NCBI GenBank assembly: GCA_040753915.1
Contig: JBFMDN010000049.1
Span: 1-43,123 of the forward strand
Reading direction: 5' to 3'
Source of the DNA: JBFMDN01 sp040753915
GTDB taxonomy: Bacteria > Desulfobacterota > Desulfomonilia > Desulfomonilales > Desulfomonilaceae
Length of the DNA stretch: 43,123 nt
In this document: positions 8,002 through 16,680 of the stretch, piece after piece
Layout: the number at the start of each line of letters is the position of its first letter
Numbering within the stretch: the stretch's first letter is position 1
Program-made: the position numbers and the translations under genes
Notes under the pieces: model-generated
The model's input: only the letters and a program-made list of their open reading frames with translations
The model's database searches: none
Told to the model about the DNA's origin: nothing

Positions 8002-8071
8002 TTTCCATTTCCAGAACAAACCGGAAGGCCACGACCTCGTGGCTCGACTCCCTGATTCCCCCCGTGGATTC

Positions 8072-8092
8072 CCCGATCCCCGGGGTATCGGG
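8072..8092 (+). other. Hairpin in the amtB leader
   Basis: CCCGATCCCC pairs with GGGG-T-ATCGGG with a single bulged T. The stem would form in the 5' leader of the sigma-54 transcript of amtB. No riboswitch family is matched. Confidence 0.45.
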
Positions 8093-8145
8093 AGGCGGAA
8101 ACAGAATCTGCGCCCATGCAGAAAAACATCGGAGGTGGTCTGGAG

Positions 8146-9357
8146 ATGAATGCTGCGGATAACGGATGGGTTTTGGTCAGCTCGGCCCTCGTCTTATTGA
8201 TGACACCGGGGCTGGCCATGTTTTACGGCGGGATGACCCGTTCCAAGAATGTTTTGTCAACGATGATGCACAGCTTTTTTCTCATGGGGCTGGCGTCGAT
8301 CGTGTGGCTTTTTTGGGGATTCAGTTTGGCTTTCGCCCCTGATGCTGTCAAAGGGTTTGTTGGCGGGTTGAACCATTTTGCCCTTGCCGGAATCGGGGGA
8401 GACGTATGGCCGAAAACCACGATCCCTTCAACCACGTACATGATTTTCCAGTGCATGTTCGCCATCATCACTCCGGCTCTCATTTCCGGAGCATTCGCCG
8501 AACGCATGAAGTTCAGCTCTTTCATCATCTTCATGCTTCTCTGGCTCACGTTCGTGTACTCGCCAGTGTGTCACTGGGTTTGGGGTCCGGGCGGGTGGTT
8601 AGCCGAGATGGGAGCCCTGGATTTTGCGGGCGGCACGGTGGTTCACATTAATTCAGGTATAGCGGCGCTCGCGTGCGCTCTTATCGTGGGCAAGCGCAAG
8701 GGGTACGGAACTGCTCCCATGATGCCTCATAACCTGACGTTGACTCTCCTGGGAGCCGGCTTGCTCTGGTTCGGGTGGTTTGGCTTCAACGCGGGGAGTG
8801 CTCTTGCTGCTAACCAGAGCGCTGCTATGGCGTTCGTCGTAACCCACATGGCCACCGCTGCGGCTGCCATGTCCTGGGTATTCACGGAATGGGCAGTGAA
8901 GGGTAAGCCGACGACTCTGGGCGTTGCCTCAGGCGCCGTGGCCGGACTTGTTGCCATCACACCGGCAGCGGGGTTTGTCGGTCCGGTCTCCTCCGTTATC
9001 ATCGGAGCGATGGCAGGAGCGGTGTGCTACTTTGCAGTGCTGGCAAAGGCCTCCTTAGGGTATGACGACTCTCTGGACGTTGTGGGCATCCACTGTGTTG
9101 GAGGAATCTGGGGTGCTCTTGCCACGGGTTTGTTTGCAGCAAAAGAGATCGGCGGTACGGACGGTCTTTTCTTTGGTAACGCGTCCCAGTTCGGGATCCA
9201 GATCGTGGCAGTGGTGGCAACACTCATCTACTCGTTCGTAGTATCCGCGATCATCCTCATGATCGTGAAGTCCATCGTAGGACTGCGGGTGGCAGAGGAA
9301 GAAGAAGTGGTTGGCGTGGACACTTCCGTTCACGGGGAGGCAGGGTACAATCTCTAA
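8146..9357 (+). CDS. amtB: Ammonium transporter AmtB
   Basis: About 403 residues from the ATG at 8146, an inner-membrane ammonium channel of the Amt/Mep/Rh family with about 11 transmembrane segments. The N-terminus DNGWVLVSSALVLLMTPGLA and the segments FYGGMTRSKN, GGTVVHINSG and DVVGIHCVGGIWGA are family signatures; the His residues of the last two are the pore twin-His pair. The C-terminal cytoplasmic tail is the region contacted by PII protein. An in-frame ATG at 8116 lacks a ribosome site, while GGAGG at 8131-8135 serves 8146. It has its own -24/-12 promoter and is followed at 10018 by a PII gene, the usual amtB-glnK pairing. The two are 660 bases apart and separately promoted, which is unusual. 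Confidence 0.96.
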   Translation: MNAADNGWVLVSSALVLLMTPGLAMFYGGMTRSKNVLSTMMHSFFLMGLASIVWLFWGFSLAFAPDAVKGFVGGLNHFALAGIGGDVWPKTTIPSTTYMIFQCMFAIITPALISGAFAERMKFSSFIIFMLLWLTFVYSPVCHWVWGPGGWLAEMGALDFAGGTVVHINSGIAALACALIVGKRKGYGTAPMMPHNLTLTLLGAGLLWFGWFGFNAGSALAANQSAAMAFVVTHMATAAAAMSWVFTEWAVKGKPTTLGVASGAVAGLVAITPAAGFVGPVSSVIIGAMAGAVCYFAVLAKASLGYDDSLDVVGIHCVGGIWGALATGLFAAKEIGGTDGLFFGNASQFGIQIVAVVATLIYSFVVSAIILMIVKSIVGLRVAEEEEVVGVDTSVHGEAGYNL

Positions 9358-10017
9358 CTCGCCTCGAAACCGGATCTGTAGGTGTACACTCCTGAACTGC
9401 TTGAATACCCAGAGGGCGTTTGCGATGAAGCCGAAAACGAAGACAATGCCTGGAATCGAGATAGGCCGAGGGATCCGCATCGATTTCAGGAAAGGCAGGA
9501 TGTGATTGTCTGGTGAGCTAGGGAATGGCAGGCCTTGGGCCGGTTGTCGGGAGGATCTTCGTGGAAAGGTCAGGTGAAGGATGTTGATGCCGGCAGGATG
9601 GGTGTGTGGCTCACGAGCGTCACGGATGGCGGGGCGAACCCAAAGATAGACGTCGATGGAAAGAACGTGACTTCGAGAGGGTTGAGAGTCAGAATACTGT
9701 CCTGGACATCGGATCCGCGGGGTGGTGGTGGTCAGCACCGTACAAAAATGTAACTTTTCGCGGCAGAATCCTACTTCCAGGTATCCATCTCACGAGAACT
9801 CAGGTAACAAACACCCGGGAGGAGGTCGGTTATCTACTGTAATTCCAGGTAACTGTATCGTCGATTCCCAAAGATACAATCTTGGCACGTGGATTGCTCC
9901 CGCAACACGAACGCGAGTTCGTCCTCTTCCACTCGCTTGCGTCTTCGGACGGTCGGGCGAGAACATAGCCGGCGGCTCTATCCAGCGGAGTGTCAGGATG
10001 CGAAGAAAGGGGCATGA
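9358..10017. other. Long amtB-glnK intergenic region with regulatory content
   Basis: No supported gene lies in these 660 bases. Toward glnK there are two direct CAGGTAAC copies (9801-9808 and 9846-9853, 45 bases apart), the sequence TGTAACTTTTCG at 9749-9760 (similar to TGTAACTCTTCC at 7898-7909 before amtB), and the -24/-12 promoter at 9883. The first 350 bases hold nothing recognised. Confidence 0.5.
9883..9898 (+). promoter_or_regulatory. Sigma-54 promoter of glnK-glnA
   Basis: TGGCAC (9883-9888), 5 bases, then TTGCT (9894-9898): the same consensus as the amtB site. Transcription would start about 110 bases before the glnK ATG. No second -24/-12 site is seen between glnK and glnA, so glnA is probably read from here as well. 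Confidence 0.88.
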
Positions 10018-10356
10018 ATGAAGAAGATAGAAGCAATCGTAAAGCCGTTCAAACTCGACGAGGTGAAGGAAGCCGTTGGATCGCTCGGTGTTCACGGAAT
10101 GACAGTCACCGAGGTGAAAGGTTTTGGACGGCAGAAGGGGCACAAGGAAATCTACAGGGGCGCTGAATACCTCGTGGATTTTCTTCCGAAGACAAAAATC
10201 GAAGTTGTTGTTGCAGACGATCGCGTGGAGCAGGTCATAGAAAAGATTGTTTCTGCGGCGAGGACCGGCAGCATAGGCGACGGAAAGATATTCGTCATGG
10301 ACGTTGAGACGGTAGTACGAATTCGTACTGGGGAAAGAGACTCTGACGCGCTATGA
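10018..10356 (+). CDS. glnK: PII nitrogen regulatory protein (GlnK/GlnB)
   Basis: A 112-residue PII protein, the standard length, forming a trimer that reports 2-oxoglutarate, ATP/ADP and glutamine status. The start MKKIEAIVKPFKLDEVKEA is canonical. The T-loop carries EIYRGAEY with Tyr51, the uridylylation site. Ligand-binding segments include GDGKIFV near residues 87-93 and the Arg pair RIRTGE near 101-106. AGGGG precedes the ATG by 5 bases. It lies between amtB and glnA, so it likely gates AmtB and tunes glutamine synthetase and the upstream activator. GlnB and GlnK cannot be told apart by sequence alone; glnK is chosen for the linkage to amtB and the sigma-54 promoter. Confidence 0.95.
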   Translation: MKKIEAIVKPFKLDEVKEAVGSLGVHGMTVTEVKGFGRQKGHKEIYRGAEYLVDFLPKTKIEVVVADDRVEQVIEKIVSAARTGSIGDGKIFVMDVETVVRIRTGERDSDAL

Positions 10357-10482
10357 CCGACATCAGATTCCCGGGGCTTGGAGCCGGAATCTGGTTCCAG
10401 GCCTTGGGCCGGTCAAGATTCACCCCGAAGACTTCCAAGCTCTCTGGGAGATTCAGAACCTTTCGATCAGAAGGAGTAGGAG

Positions 10483-11895
10483 ATGGGACCAAAAGAGGTA
10501 CTTGATTATGCGAAAGAAAACGGGGTCGTGATGGTGGACCTCAAATTCATGGACTTTCCAGGCATGTGGCAACATTTCAGTGTACCGCTCCATGAACTGG
10601 AAGAAGAATCATTCGAGGATGGGTTCGGATTTGACGGCTCGTCCATTCGTGGCTGGCAGCCGATCCACGCATCGGACATGCTTGTGGTTCCGGACCCGGC
10701 CACGGCGGTCATGGATCCGTTCATGCAGGTCAAGACACTGTCGTTGATCTGCAACATCGTCGATCCGGTTACCCGAGAAAGGTACTCGCGAGATCCCCGC
10801 AACATAGCGCAAAAGGCTGAGGCGTACCTGAAGTACACCAAGATCGGCGACACGGCCTATTTCGGTCCGGAAGCCGAATTCTTCATTTTCGACGACGTCC
10901 GATACTCTTACTCGTCCAATGGCGGCTTCCACAAAGTGGATTCGTTCGAAGGGTGGTGGAATACGGGTCGAGAGGAAAACCCGAACCTGGGGTACAAGCC
11001 CCGGCACAAGGAAGGGTACTTCCCGGTATCTCCCACAGACTCGCTTCAGGACATCCGGACGGAAATGGTGATGATTCTGGAGAGCCTGGGCATCTCTATC
11101 GAGGCACAGCACCATGAGGTCGCGACCGCAGGCCAGGGCGAAATCGATATGAAATTCGCTCCTCTCGTAAAGATGGGCGACCAGCTCATGTGGTTCAAAT
11201 ACGTCCTCAAGAACGTTGCCAAGCGCCATTGCAAGACCGTCACGTTCATGCCCAAGCCCCTGTTTGAAGACAACGGATCGGGGATGCACACCCACATCAG
11301 CATCTGGAGGGGGGACACTCCGCTTTTCGCGGGAGACAAGTACGCTGGACTTTCACAGGAAGCCCTGTGGGCTGTCGGCGGCATCCTGAAGCACGCTCCT
11401 GCTCTGTGTGCGATCTGCAATCCGACTACCAACTCGTACAAGAGATTGGTGCCTGGATTCGAGGCGCCCGTAAACCTCGCGTACTCGTCGAGAAACAGGT
11501 CCGCTTGTTGTCGTATCCCGATGTACAGTCCGTCCCCGAAAGCCAAGAGGATCGAATACCGGACTCCCGATCCGTCGTGCAATGGATATCTGGCATTCAG
11601 CGCTTTGCTCATGGCTGCCCTAGACGGTATCGAAAACAAGATGGACCCCGGAGAGCCGCTGGACAAAGACATCTATGCCCTGTCCCCCGAAGAGCTCAAA
11701 GATGTACCTTCCACCCCGGGAAGTCTTGCTGAGGCTCTGAAATGCCTGGAAGCCGACCAGGAGTTTCTCCTGAAGGGCGACGTTTTCACCCAGGATGCAT
11801 TGGAGATGTGGATTGAATACAAGACCAAGGCTGAATTGAATCCCGTTCGGATGAGGCCCCATCCCTATGAATTCGCTCTGTACTTTGATTGTTAG
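10483..11895 (+). CDS. glnA: Glutamine synthetase type I
   Basis: A 470-residue cytoplasmic enzyme that makes glutamine from glutamate, ammonia and ATP; GSI is a dodecamer. The N-terminal beta-grasp has FGFDGSSIRGW near residues 46-56. Further signatures are the metal-binding GPEAEFF segment, the ammonia/glutamate-site block NPTTNSYKRLVPGFEAP and NRSACCRIP. The site IYALSPEE has Tyr at about residue 398, matching the adenylylated Tyr397 of beta-type GSI, so covalent control is possible. AAGGAG precedes the ATG. It is 127 bases after glnK on the same strand, probably cotranscribed from the -24/-12 promoter at 9883. Confidence 0.97.
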   Translation: MGPKEVLDYAKENGVVMVDLKFMDFPGMWQHFSVPLHELEEESFEDGFGFDGSSIRGWQPIHASDMLVVPDPATAVMDPFMQVKTLSLICNIVDPVTRERYSRDPRNIAQKAEAYLKYTKIGDTAYFGPEAEFFIFDDVRYSYSSNGGFHKVDSFEGWWNTGREENPNLGYKPRHKEGYFPVSPTDSLQDIRTEMVMILESLGISIEAQHHEVATAGQGEIDMKFAPLVKMGDQLMWFKYVLKNVAKRHCKTVTFMPKPLFEDNGSGMHTHISIWRGDTPLFAGDKYAGLSQEALWAVGGILKHAPALCAICNPTTNSYKRLVPGFEAPVNLAYSSRNRSACCRIPMYSPSPKAKRIEYRTPDPSCNGYLAFSALLMAALDGIENKMDPGEPLDKDIYALSPEELKDVPSTPGSLAEALKCLEADQEFLLKGDVFTQDALEMWIEYKTKAELNPVRMRPHPYEFALYFDC

Positions 11896-11922
11896 CGTCG
11901 TTTTCGGATAATGATAGTGATA

Positions 11923-11943
11923 GCCCGCGCGTATTGCGCGGGC
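11923..11943 (+). terminator. GC-rich hairpin after glnA
   Basis: GCCCGCGC-GTATT-GCGCGGGC forms a perfect 8-base stem 28 bases after the glnA stop. There is no T-tract, so it may act as an mRNA-stabilising hairpin or a weak terminator rather than a canonical one. Confidence 0.5.
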
Positions 11944-11980
11944 ACGTGAGCTCCGCCATCGGGAGGGCCAGCGTCCCGAA

Positions 11981-12191
11981 ACTGTCTCAAAACTCAGGAA
12001 ACAGCAGAAAAAGTGGTACGGTGAGGGAGGATGCTGGCCATGGAGCCCTCACCCCATCCTCTCCCGGAGGGAGAGGGCTCTGTCATTCCGGGCAGTTGCA
12101 AGTCCACTCTCCCTTCGGAAAAGGGCTAGGGCGAGGGTGCTGAAAAAGAAGCGTGCCACGATCTTAACATTTGCCGCAATTCCGAGACAGT
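11981..12191. mobile_element. MITE-like palindromic element, copy 1 (ACTGTCTC family)
   Basis: 211 bases bounded by terminal inverted repeats ACTGTCTC (11981-11988) and GAGACAGT (12184-12191). The interior is an imperfect palindrome: CCCTCACCCCATCCTCTCCC on the left and a CTCTCCC..GGGCGAGGGTGC stretch on the right. It has no coding capacity. Order and motifs match the elements at about 12464-12716 and from 43123 back to 42922. No clear target duplication is visible. Confidence 0.7.
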
Positions 12192-12463
12192 CTCTCCCTG
12201 CCGGCCCCATCCCACGGCGGCAACCCCAATGCCTTCGAACGAGTGATGGAGCTCATCCCCGCCACACGCTCGGATCGTCACGCTTCCCATGCGTGCAGCT
12301 CCAGATCCCCGTAGACCGAGCCCTTCATTTCCCCATGTGCGCCACGGTACTGCGGCCGTCAAGAGTAGTCTCTCGTTCCGGTTGTAATTTTCAAAAGCTT
12401 CTTCGCATTCCCATGTATCGACCACGCGTCAGCAAGGTTCTCAGGCGGGTGGACGGGCGCCCG
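12192..12463. other. Non-coding spacer between two repeat elements
   Basis: No supported gene. Frames that cross this stretch run through the flanking palindromes and look like chance. Nothing else recognised. Confidence 0.5.
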
Positions 12464-12716
12464 AAAGTGTCTCAAAAGCCGGCAGTCCGTGATAATCGTG
12501 GCACACACCCTCAAGCTGACCCTCTCCCCAGAAACGGGGGAGAGCAGATTCTTTGGGCTCTCTCTCCTGGAGAGAGTTGGGGTGAGGGTGCCTTTCCACG
12601 CAGCGACGCAAAATCGTGCTACGATGCTTGGTGTGGCCCAAGTTTCGATTCATTTTCGTCTCGCCCGTCACTGTTGAGGAGGAGAAACGGAAATTATTAT
12701 CGGCAAGCGCTATATT
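12464..12716. mobile_element. MITE-like element, copy 2, upstream of sppA
   Basis: It begins with GTGTCTCAAAAG (a diverged left terminus). It then contains CTCTCCCC..GGGGGAGAG, GGTGAGGGTGCCTTTCCACG, CGTGCTACGATG and GAGGAGGAGAAACGG, ending near GCTATATT at 12716. Bases 12522-12716 align end to end with the reverse complement of 42922-43123 at roughly four bases in five. The internal GAGACAGT is degraded here. It lies about 120 bases before sppA and may supply promoter sequence (TATATT). Confidence 0.75.
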
Positions 12717-12839
12717 CGCGCACGCGCATCCAACGCAGGCGGTGCGTCTTGCGAGCCTTCCTGAATTCTGTTAAGGTTTGCGGCACATGGGAAGAAACGA
12801 GTATACGGTATGGGAATCGGAGATTCAGAGGTCGCCCCA

Positions 12840-13748
12840 ATGAAGAAGTCCAGAACAGGTGTGACCATAATATTCCTGCTGGTGCTTACGGCCGTGTTCA
12901 TCATCGTTGCCGGAGCCCTTTCGATCGTGTTGCGGCAAGAGAGCTCGTCGTCCTCGTGGGCGGATGTCTTTGGATTCGGCACGAAAGTGGGTGTGGTCAA
13001 GATCGAAGGGGCCATCACTTCCTCGGACGACACGTTGAAGCAGCTCAGGGAATACAGGAAGAAGTCCTCGGTAAAGGCAGTGGTGTTGCGCATCAATTCG
13101 CCGGGTGGCGCGGTTGCGCCGGCACAGGAAATCTATCGAGAGATCGAAAGAACCAGACAGAAGAAGCCGGTGGTAGCGTCAATCGAGACGGTGGGCGCTT
13201 CTGCCGCGTACTACATTGCAAGCGCTGCGGATAGGATTGTTTGCTCCGACGGGAGCATAACGGGCAGCATAGGGGTGATAATGATGCTGCCGCAGTTGCA
13301 GGAGCTGATTCAGAAGCTGGGGGTCGATGTTAACGTCATCAAGGCAGGAAAGTACAAAGACATCGGATCTACGGTGAGACCGCTCACAGACGAAGAGCGT
13401 AAGATACTGGAAAACTTTGCCGACGAAATCCACGATCAGTTCATCCATGATGTGGCAGCCGGTCGCAAGGGCAAGATCGACGAGCAGAAGCTGCGATCAG
13501 TGGCAGATGGGCGTTTTTTTACCGGAAAGAAGGCCATGGAATTAGGACTCGTGGACACGATAGGCAATTTCTACGACGCTGTGAAACTCGCGGGGAATCT
13601 GGGAGGCATAGAGGGAGAAGTGGATGTGCTCTATCCGAAGAAGCGTTGGGATAACTATCTTGATCTCTTCCTTGAGTCGGCTTCTCGCGGGATCGTTAGA
13701 GCCTCTGAACACCTTCGGTTGATCCAACGTACCCCTGAAATCCGATAG
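12840..13748 (+). CDS. sppA: Signal peptide peptidase SppA (short form)
   Basis: About 302 residues, a membrane-anchored serine protease of the S49 family that degrades cleaved signal peptides. One N-terminal transmembrane segment (IIFLLVLTAVFIIVAGALSIV) is followed by the protease domain: RINSPGG, the nucleophile Ser at about residue 121 in GASAAYY, and the base Lys at about 173 in KYKDIGS. The length is that of the 36K single-domain type. The ATG at 12840 is preferred because AGAGG lies 8 bases upstream; an in-frame ATG at 12810 would add 10 residues without a ribosome site. Confidence 0.94.
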   Translation: MKKSRTGVTIIFLLVLTAVFIIVAGALSIVLRQESSSSSWADVFGFGTKVGVVKIEGAITSSDDTLKQLREYRKKSSVKAVVLRINSPGGAVAPAQEIYREIERTRQKKPVVASIETVGASAAYYIASAADRIVCSDGSITGSIGVIMMLPQLQELIQKLGVDVNVIKAGKYKDIGSTVRPLTDEERKILENFADEIHDQFIHDVAAGRKGKIDEQKLRSVADGRFFTGKKAMELGLVDTIGNFYDAVKLAGNLGGIEGEVDVLYPKKRWDNYLDLFLESASRGIVRASEHLRLIQRTPEIR

Positions 13749-13990
13749 AGGGAGGAGCGCTCGGAAAGACTTTCTCACCCGCATCCCGGAAGCGGACACT
13801 TCGTCCGTGCCGGTCCCCGCACGGGGAGCTCAGTGCCCCAATTTCCTTGTACTCCAGGCGACTGGGGCGAGGAGATTCGTCAGACCGAGAGGACTGTGGC
13901 CGAATCCCGGGAGGGGTAGATCATCCTGGAGAGTACTCACAGGTCCCCCAGGGAACGCCATAACCTTACTGGAGCATGGAGAATCGCCGG

Positions 13991-15451
13991 ATGCTATTCA
14001 AAGAATCGCTCACTTTTGACGACGTCCTTATCACTCCTCGTTATTCGGAAGTGCTTCCGTCAGAGGTGGACGTCAGCACGATGCTGACACGGGAAATTAG
14101 ACTCAACATTCCCATATTGAGCGCAGCCATGGACACGGTGACAGAATCCGAGATGGCCATAAGCATGGCTCGTCAGGGTGGGGTGGGAATTATCCACCGA
14201 AATCTGTCTCCGAAAGACCAGGCGAGAGAAGTGGATCGGGTGAAGCGCTCTGAGTCGGGAATGATCGTGGACCCCATCACCATCGGGCCTGAACAGAAAA
14301 TTTCGGATGCCCTGGAGATCATGAGGCGATACCGCATTTCCGGCGTGCCGGTCACGGTGAACGGCTATCTGAAAGGAATTCTCACGAATCGCGATCTACG
14401 CTTTGTGGAGGATCTGGACCGAAAAGTGGAGGAGGTCATGACCTCCGAGAATCTCGTCACCGTGGACGAGAAGATCGACATCGAGGAATCCAAGGCACTT
14501 CTTCACAAGTACCGCATCGAAAAGCTCCTGGTGGTGGACAAGGAAAACCGTCTCAAGGGTCTGATCACAATCAAAGATATTCAGAAAGCCATCATGTATC
14601 CCAACTCCGTGAAAGACGCCATGGGAAGGCTCAGGGTCGGAGCTGCCGTGGGAGTTGGGCCGGACACAGAGGAGCGAGTGGCGGCACTGGTGAAGCGTGG
14701 TGTTGACGTCATAGTGGTCGACACGTCGCATGGTCATTCGAAAAACGTGATCGAGACGGTGAGGGATGTTAAGCGAAACTTCGGGGACATCCAGGTGATT
14801 GCCGGGAATGTGGCCACAGCAGAAGCTGTGGAGGACCTTGTCAAAGCAGGAGCCGATGGCGTCAAGCTTGGTGTGGGACCTGGCTCGATCTGCACCACCA
14901 GAATAGTTGCCGGTGTCGGCGTTCCTCAAATCACCGCCATTCTGGAATGCGCAAAGGCTGCTGAACGCCTCGGGGTTCCCCTCGTCGCAGACGGAGGAAT
15001 CAAATTTTCCGGCGATATTACCAAGGCGCTCGCGGCGGGGGCCGATTCAGTGATGATCGGGGGGCTTCTGGCAGGTACGGACGAAAGCCCTGGAGAGATG
15101 GTGCTCTATCAAGGGCGGTCATACAAGTCCTATCGCGGCATGGGGTCGCTCGAGGCAATGAGAGAGGGGTCACGCGACCGGTATGGTCAGCATGAAGGTG
15201 TGTCGGAACACAAGCTGGTCCCCGAAGGTATCGTTGGTATGGTGCCGGCAAAAGGCCCAATGTCCGGTTTGGTGCATCAGCTCGTAGGGGGTCTGAAGGC
15301 TGGAATGGGCTACGTTGGAGCCAGAACTCTCGCGGATCTGAAAGAACGCGCCACGTTCATCCAGATCACTGCAGCAGGACTGAAAGAATCTCACGTGCAT
15401 GACGTGGTAATCACGAAAGAAGCGCCGAACTATCGGATGGATTCCAGATAG
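13991..15451 (+). CDS. guaB: Inosine-5'-monophosphate dehydrogenase
   Basis: About 486 residues. It oxidises IMP to XMP with NAD+, the committed step of guanine nucleotide synthesis. The start MLFKESLTFDDVLITP is canonical. Two CBS domains are inserted at roughly 90-205, and the catalytic Cys lies in GPGSICTTR near residue 301, followed by the flap. GGAG at 13978-13981 lies 9 bases before the ATG at 13991; the in-frame ATG at 13976 has its purine run too close. The 240-base gap before it holds a CCCCG-CA-CGGGG hairpin and no recognised riboswitch. It is followed 18 bases later by argC, probably cotranscribed. Confidence 0.97.
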   Translation: MLFKESLTFDDVLITPRYSEVLPSEVDVSTMLTREIRLNIPILSAAMDTVTESEMAISMARQGGVGIIHRNLSPKDQAREVDRVKRSESGMIVDPITIGPEQKISDALEIMRRYRISGVPVTVNGYLKGILTNRDLRFVEDLDRKVEEVMTSENLVTVDEKIDIEESKALLHKYRIEKLLVVDKENRLKGLITIKDIQKAIMYPNSVKDAMGRLRVGAAVGVGPDTEERVAALVKRGVDVIVVDTSHGHSKNVIETVRDVKRNFGDIQVIAGNVATAEAVEDLVKAGADGVKLGVGPGSICTTRIVAGVGVPQITAILECAKAAERLGVPLVADGGIKFSGDITKALAAGADSVMIGGLLAGTDESPGEMVLYQGRSYKSYRGMGSLEAMREGSRDRYGQHEGVSEHKLVPEGIVGMVPAKGPMSGLVHQLVGGLKAGMGYVGARTLADLKERATFIQITAAGLKESHVHDVVITKEAPNYRMDSR

Positions 15452-15469
15452 TCCGGCAGAGAGCTACTA

Positions 15470-16507
15470 ATGATACGAGCAGTCATACTTGGAGCAACCG
15501 GGTATACGGGCATCGAGCTGACGAGAATACTGTCCACCCATCCCGATGTGAGGATTGTCGGAGGAAGCTCGCGCAATTGGGCGGGGAAGTCAGCCTGCGA
15601 TATATTCCCTTTCCTGGGTGAATCAGAGAATTTCCCACTGCAAACACTGGAGGATGCCGTCACAAGCCCCCAAGCTGACGTGGCGTTCCTCGCTCTTCCC
15701 CATGGGGAGTCTGCCACTGTGGCTCGTCAGGTCCTGGACACGGGCTTGAAGGTGGTGGATCTGTCTGCGGACCACCGACTGGCCGACCCACAGGTCTACG
15801 CCGAGTGGTACGGCTCGCACAAGGACCCGGGGCTCCTTACCCGCGCGGTGTACGGACTTCCCGAAGTCCATCGTGAGCTCATTCGTAAAGCAGATCTCGT
15901 TGCCAATCCCGGATGTTATCCCACGAGCGTCATTTTGGGGGCAGGTCCTCTTCTAACTCGACCTGAAATTGACAAAGGATATTTGGTGGTGGACTCCAAG
16001 TCAGGAGTTTCCGGAGCCGGTCGCGGGGCAAAGCTTGGGACGAGCTTCTGCGAGGTCGGTGAGAGCTTCAAGCCGTACGGGGTGACGGGCCATCGGCATA
16101 TTCCTGAAATGGAGCAGGAATTGTCGAAAATCGCGGGCAGCGAGGTTAAAGTACGATTTACCCCACATCTTATACCCGCCAGCAGGGGCATGATTAGTAC
16201 CATTTACGCTCGACTCCGAAAACCCTTGTCTCGCGAGGAGCTGAGAGAGCACTATTGCGCGCGCTACAAGGGGGAGCCGTTTGTCAGGGTGCTTTCCCTG
16301 GGAACTTTCCCTGACACCCTTATGGTCCGAGGCTCCAATCAATGTCACATCGGCGTGGAGATCGACGAACGTACCGGATGGGCGATAGCGATGTCCGCCA
16401 TTGACAACCTCACCAAGGGTGCATCGGGACTTGCTGTTCAAAACATGAACGTGCTGTTCGGGCTAGACGAGCGAGCCGGGCTCCAAGGATTACCGCTGTT
16501 TCCTTAG
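15470..16507 (+). CDS. argC: N-acetyl-gamma-glutamyl-phosphate reductase
   Basis: A 345-residue cytoplasmic enzyme of arginine synthesis that reduces N-acetylglutamyl phosphate to the semialdehyde with NADPH. A Rossmann start (ILGATGYTGIELTRIL) is followed by the active-site Cys149 in NPGCYPTS and the substrate-binding segment GVTGHRHIPEMEQEL. Length and layout are typical of type 1 ArgC. It starts 18 bases after guaB. An inverted-repeat element begins 9 bases after the stop. Confidence 0.96.
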   Translation: MIRAVILGATGYTGIELTRILSTHPDVRIVGGSSRNWAGKSACDIFPFLGESENFPLQTLEDAVTSPQADVAFLALPHGESATVARQVLDTGLKVVDLSADHRLADPQVYAEWYGSHKDPGLLTRAVYGLPEVHRELIRKADLVANPGCYPTSVILGAGPLLTRPEIDKGYLVVDSKSGVSGAGRGAKLGTSFCEVGESFKPYGVTGHRHIPEMEQELSKIAGSEVKVRFTPHLIPASRGMISTIYARLRKPLSREELREHYCARYKGEPFVRVLSLGTFPDTLMVRGSNQCHIGVEIDERTGWAIAMSAIDNLTKGASGLAVQNMNVLFGLDERAGLQGLPLFP

Positions 16508-16515
16508 TACAACCC

Positions 16516-16638
16516 AAGGGGTCAGGTCTTGTTTCTTGATCAGCCTATGCTCACCGTGACCTCAAAATGGATGATTGACGGGAAATGCACAGACCCAAAT
16601 GGCTTGAGAGGGAGATCAAGAAACAAGACCTGAACCCT
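16516..16638. mobile_element. MITE/REP-like inverted-repeat element A (GGGGTCAGGTCTTG family)
   Basis: About 123 bases. The left end AAGGGGTCAGGTCTTGTTTC..GATC is answered at the right by GATCAAGAAACAAGACCTGA, giving near-perfect terminal inverted repeats of about 24 bases. It is non-coding. The interior (ATGCTCACC..GGCTTGAG) is shared with element B at 17259. The GGGTCAGGTCTTG terminus resembles elements often mobilised by REP-associated tyrosine transposases; none is encoded here. Confidence 0.85.
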
Positions 16639-16680
16639 CCTTGACTCTCAAGACATTCCCGTATCGAGAGGGAGACAAGG

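Noticed and set aside
9055..9738. Minus-strand open frame of 227 codons
   Set aside because: It lies antisense to amtB for much of its length and has no family signature; shadow of real coding sequence.
12137..13234. Plus-strand open frame of 365 codons
   Set aside because: It runs through two repeat elements and then overlaps sppA in another frame.
13749..13990. Possible purine riboswitch before guaB
   Set aside because: Only a short GC hairpin is visible; no conserved three-way-junction sequence was found.
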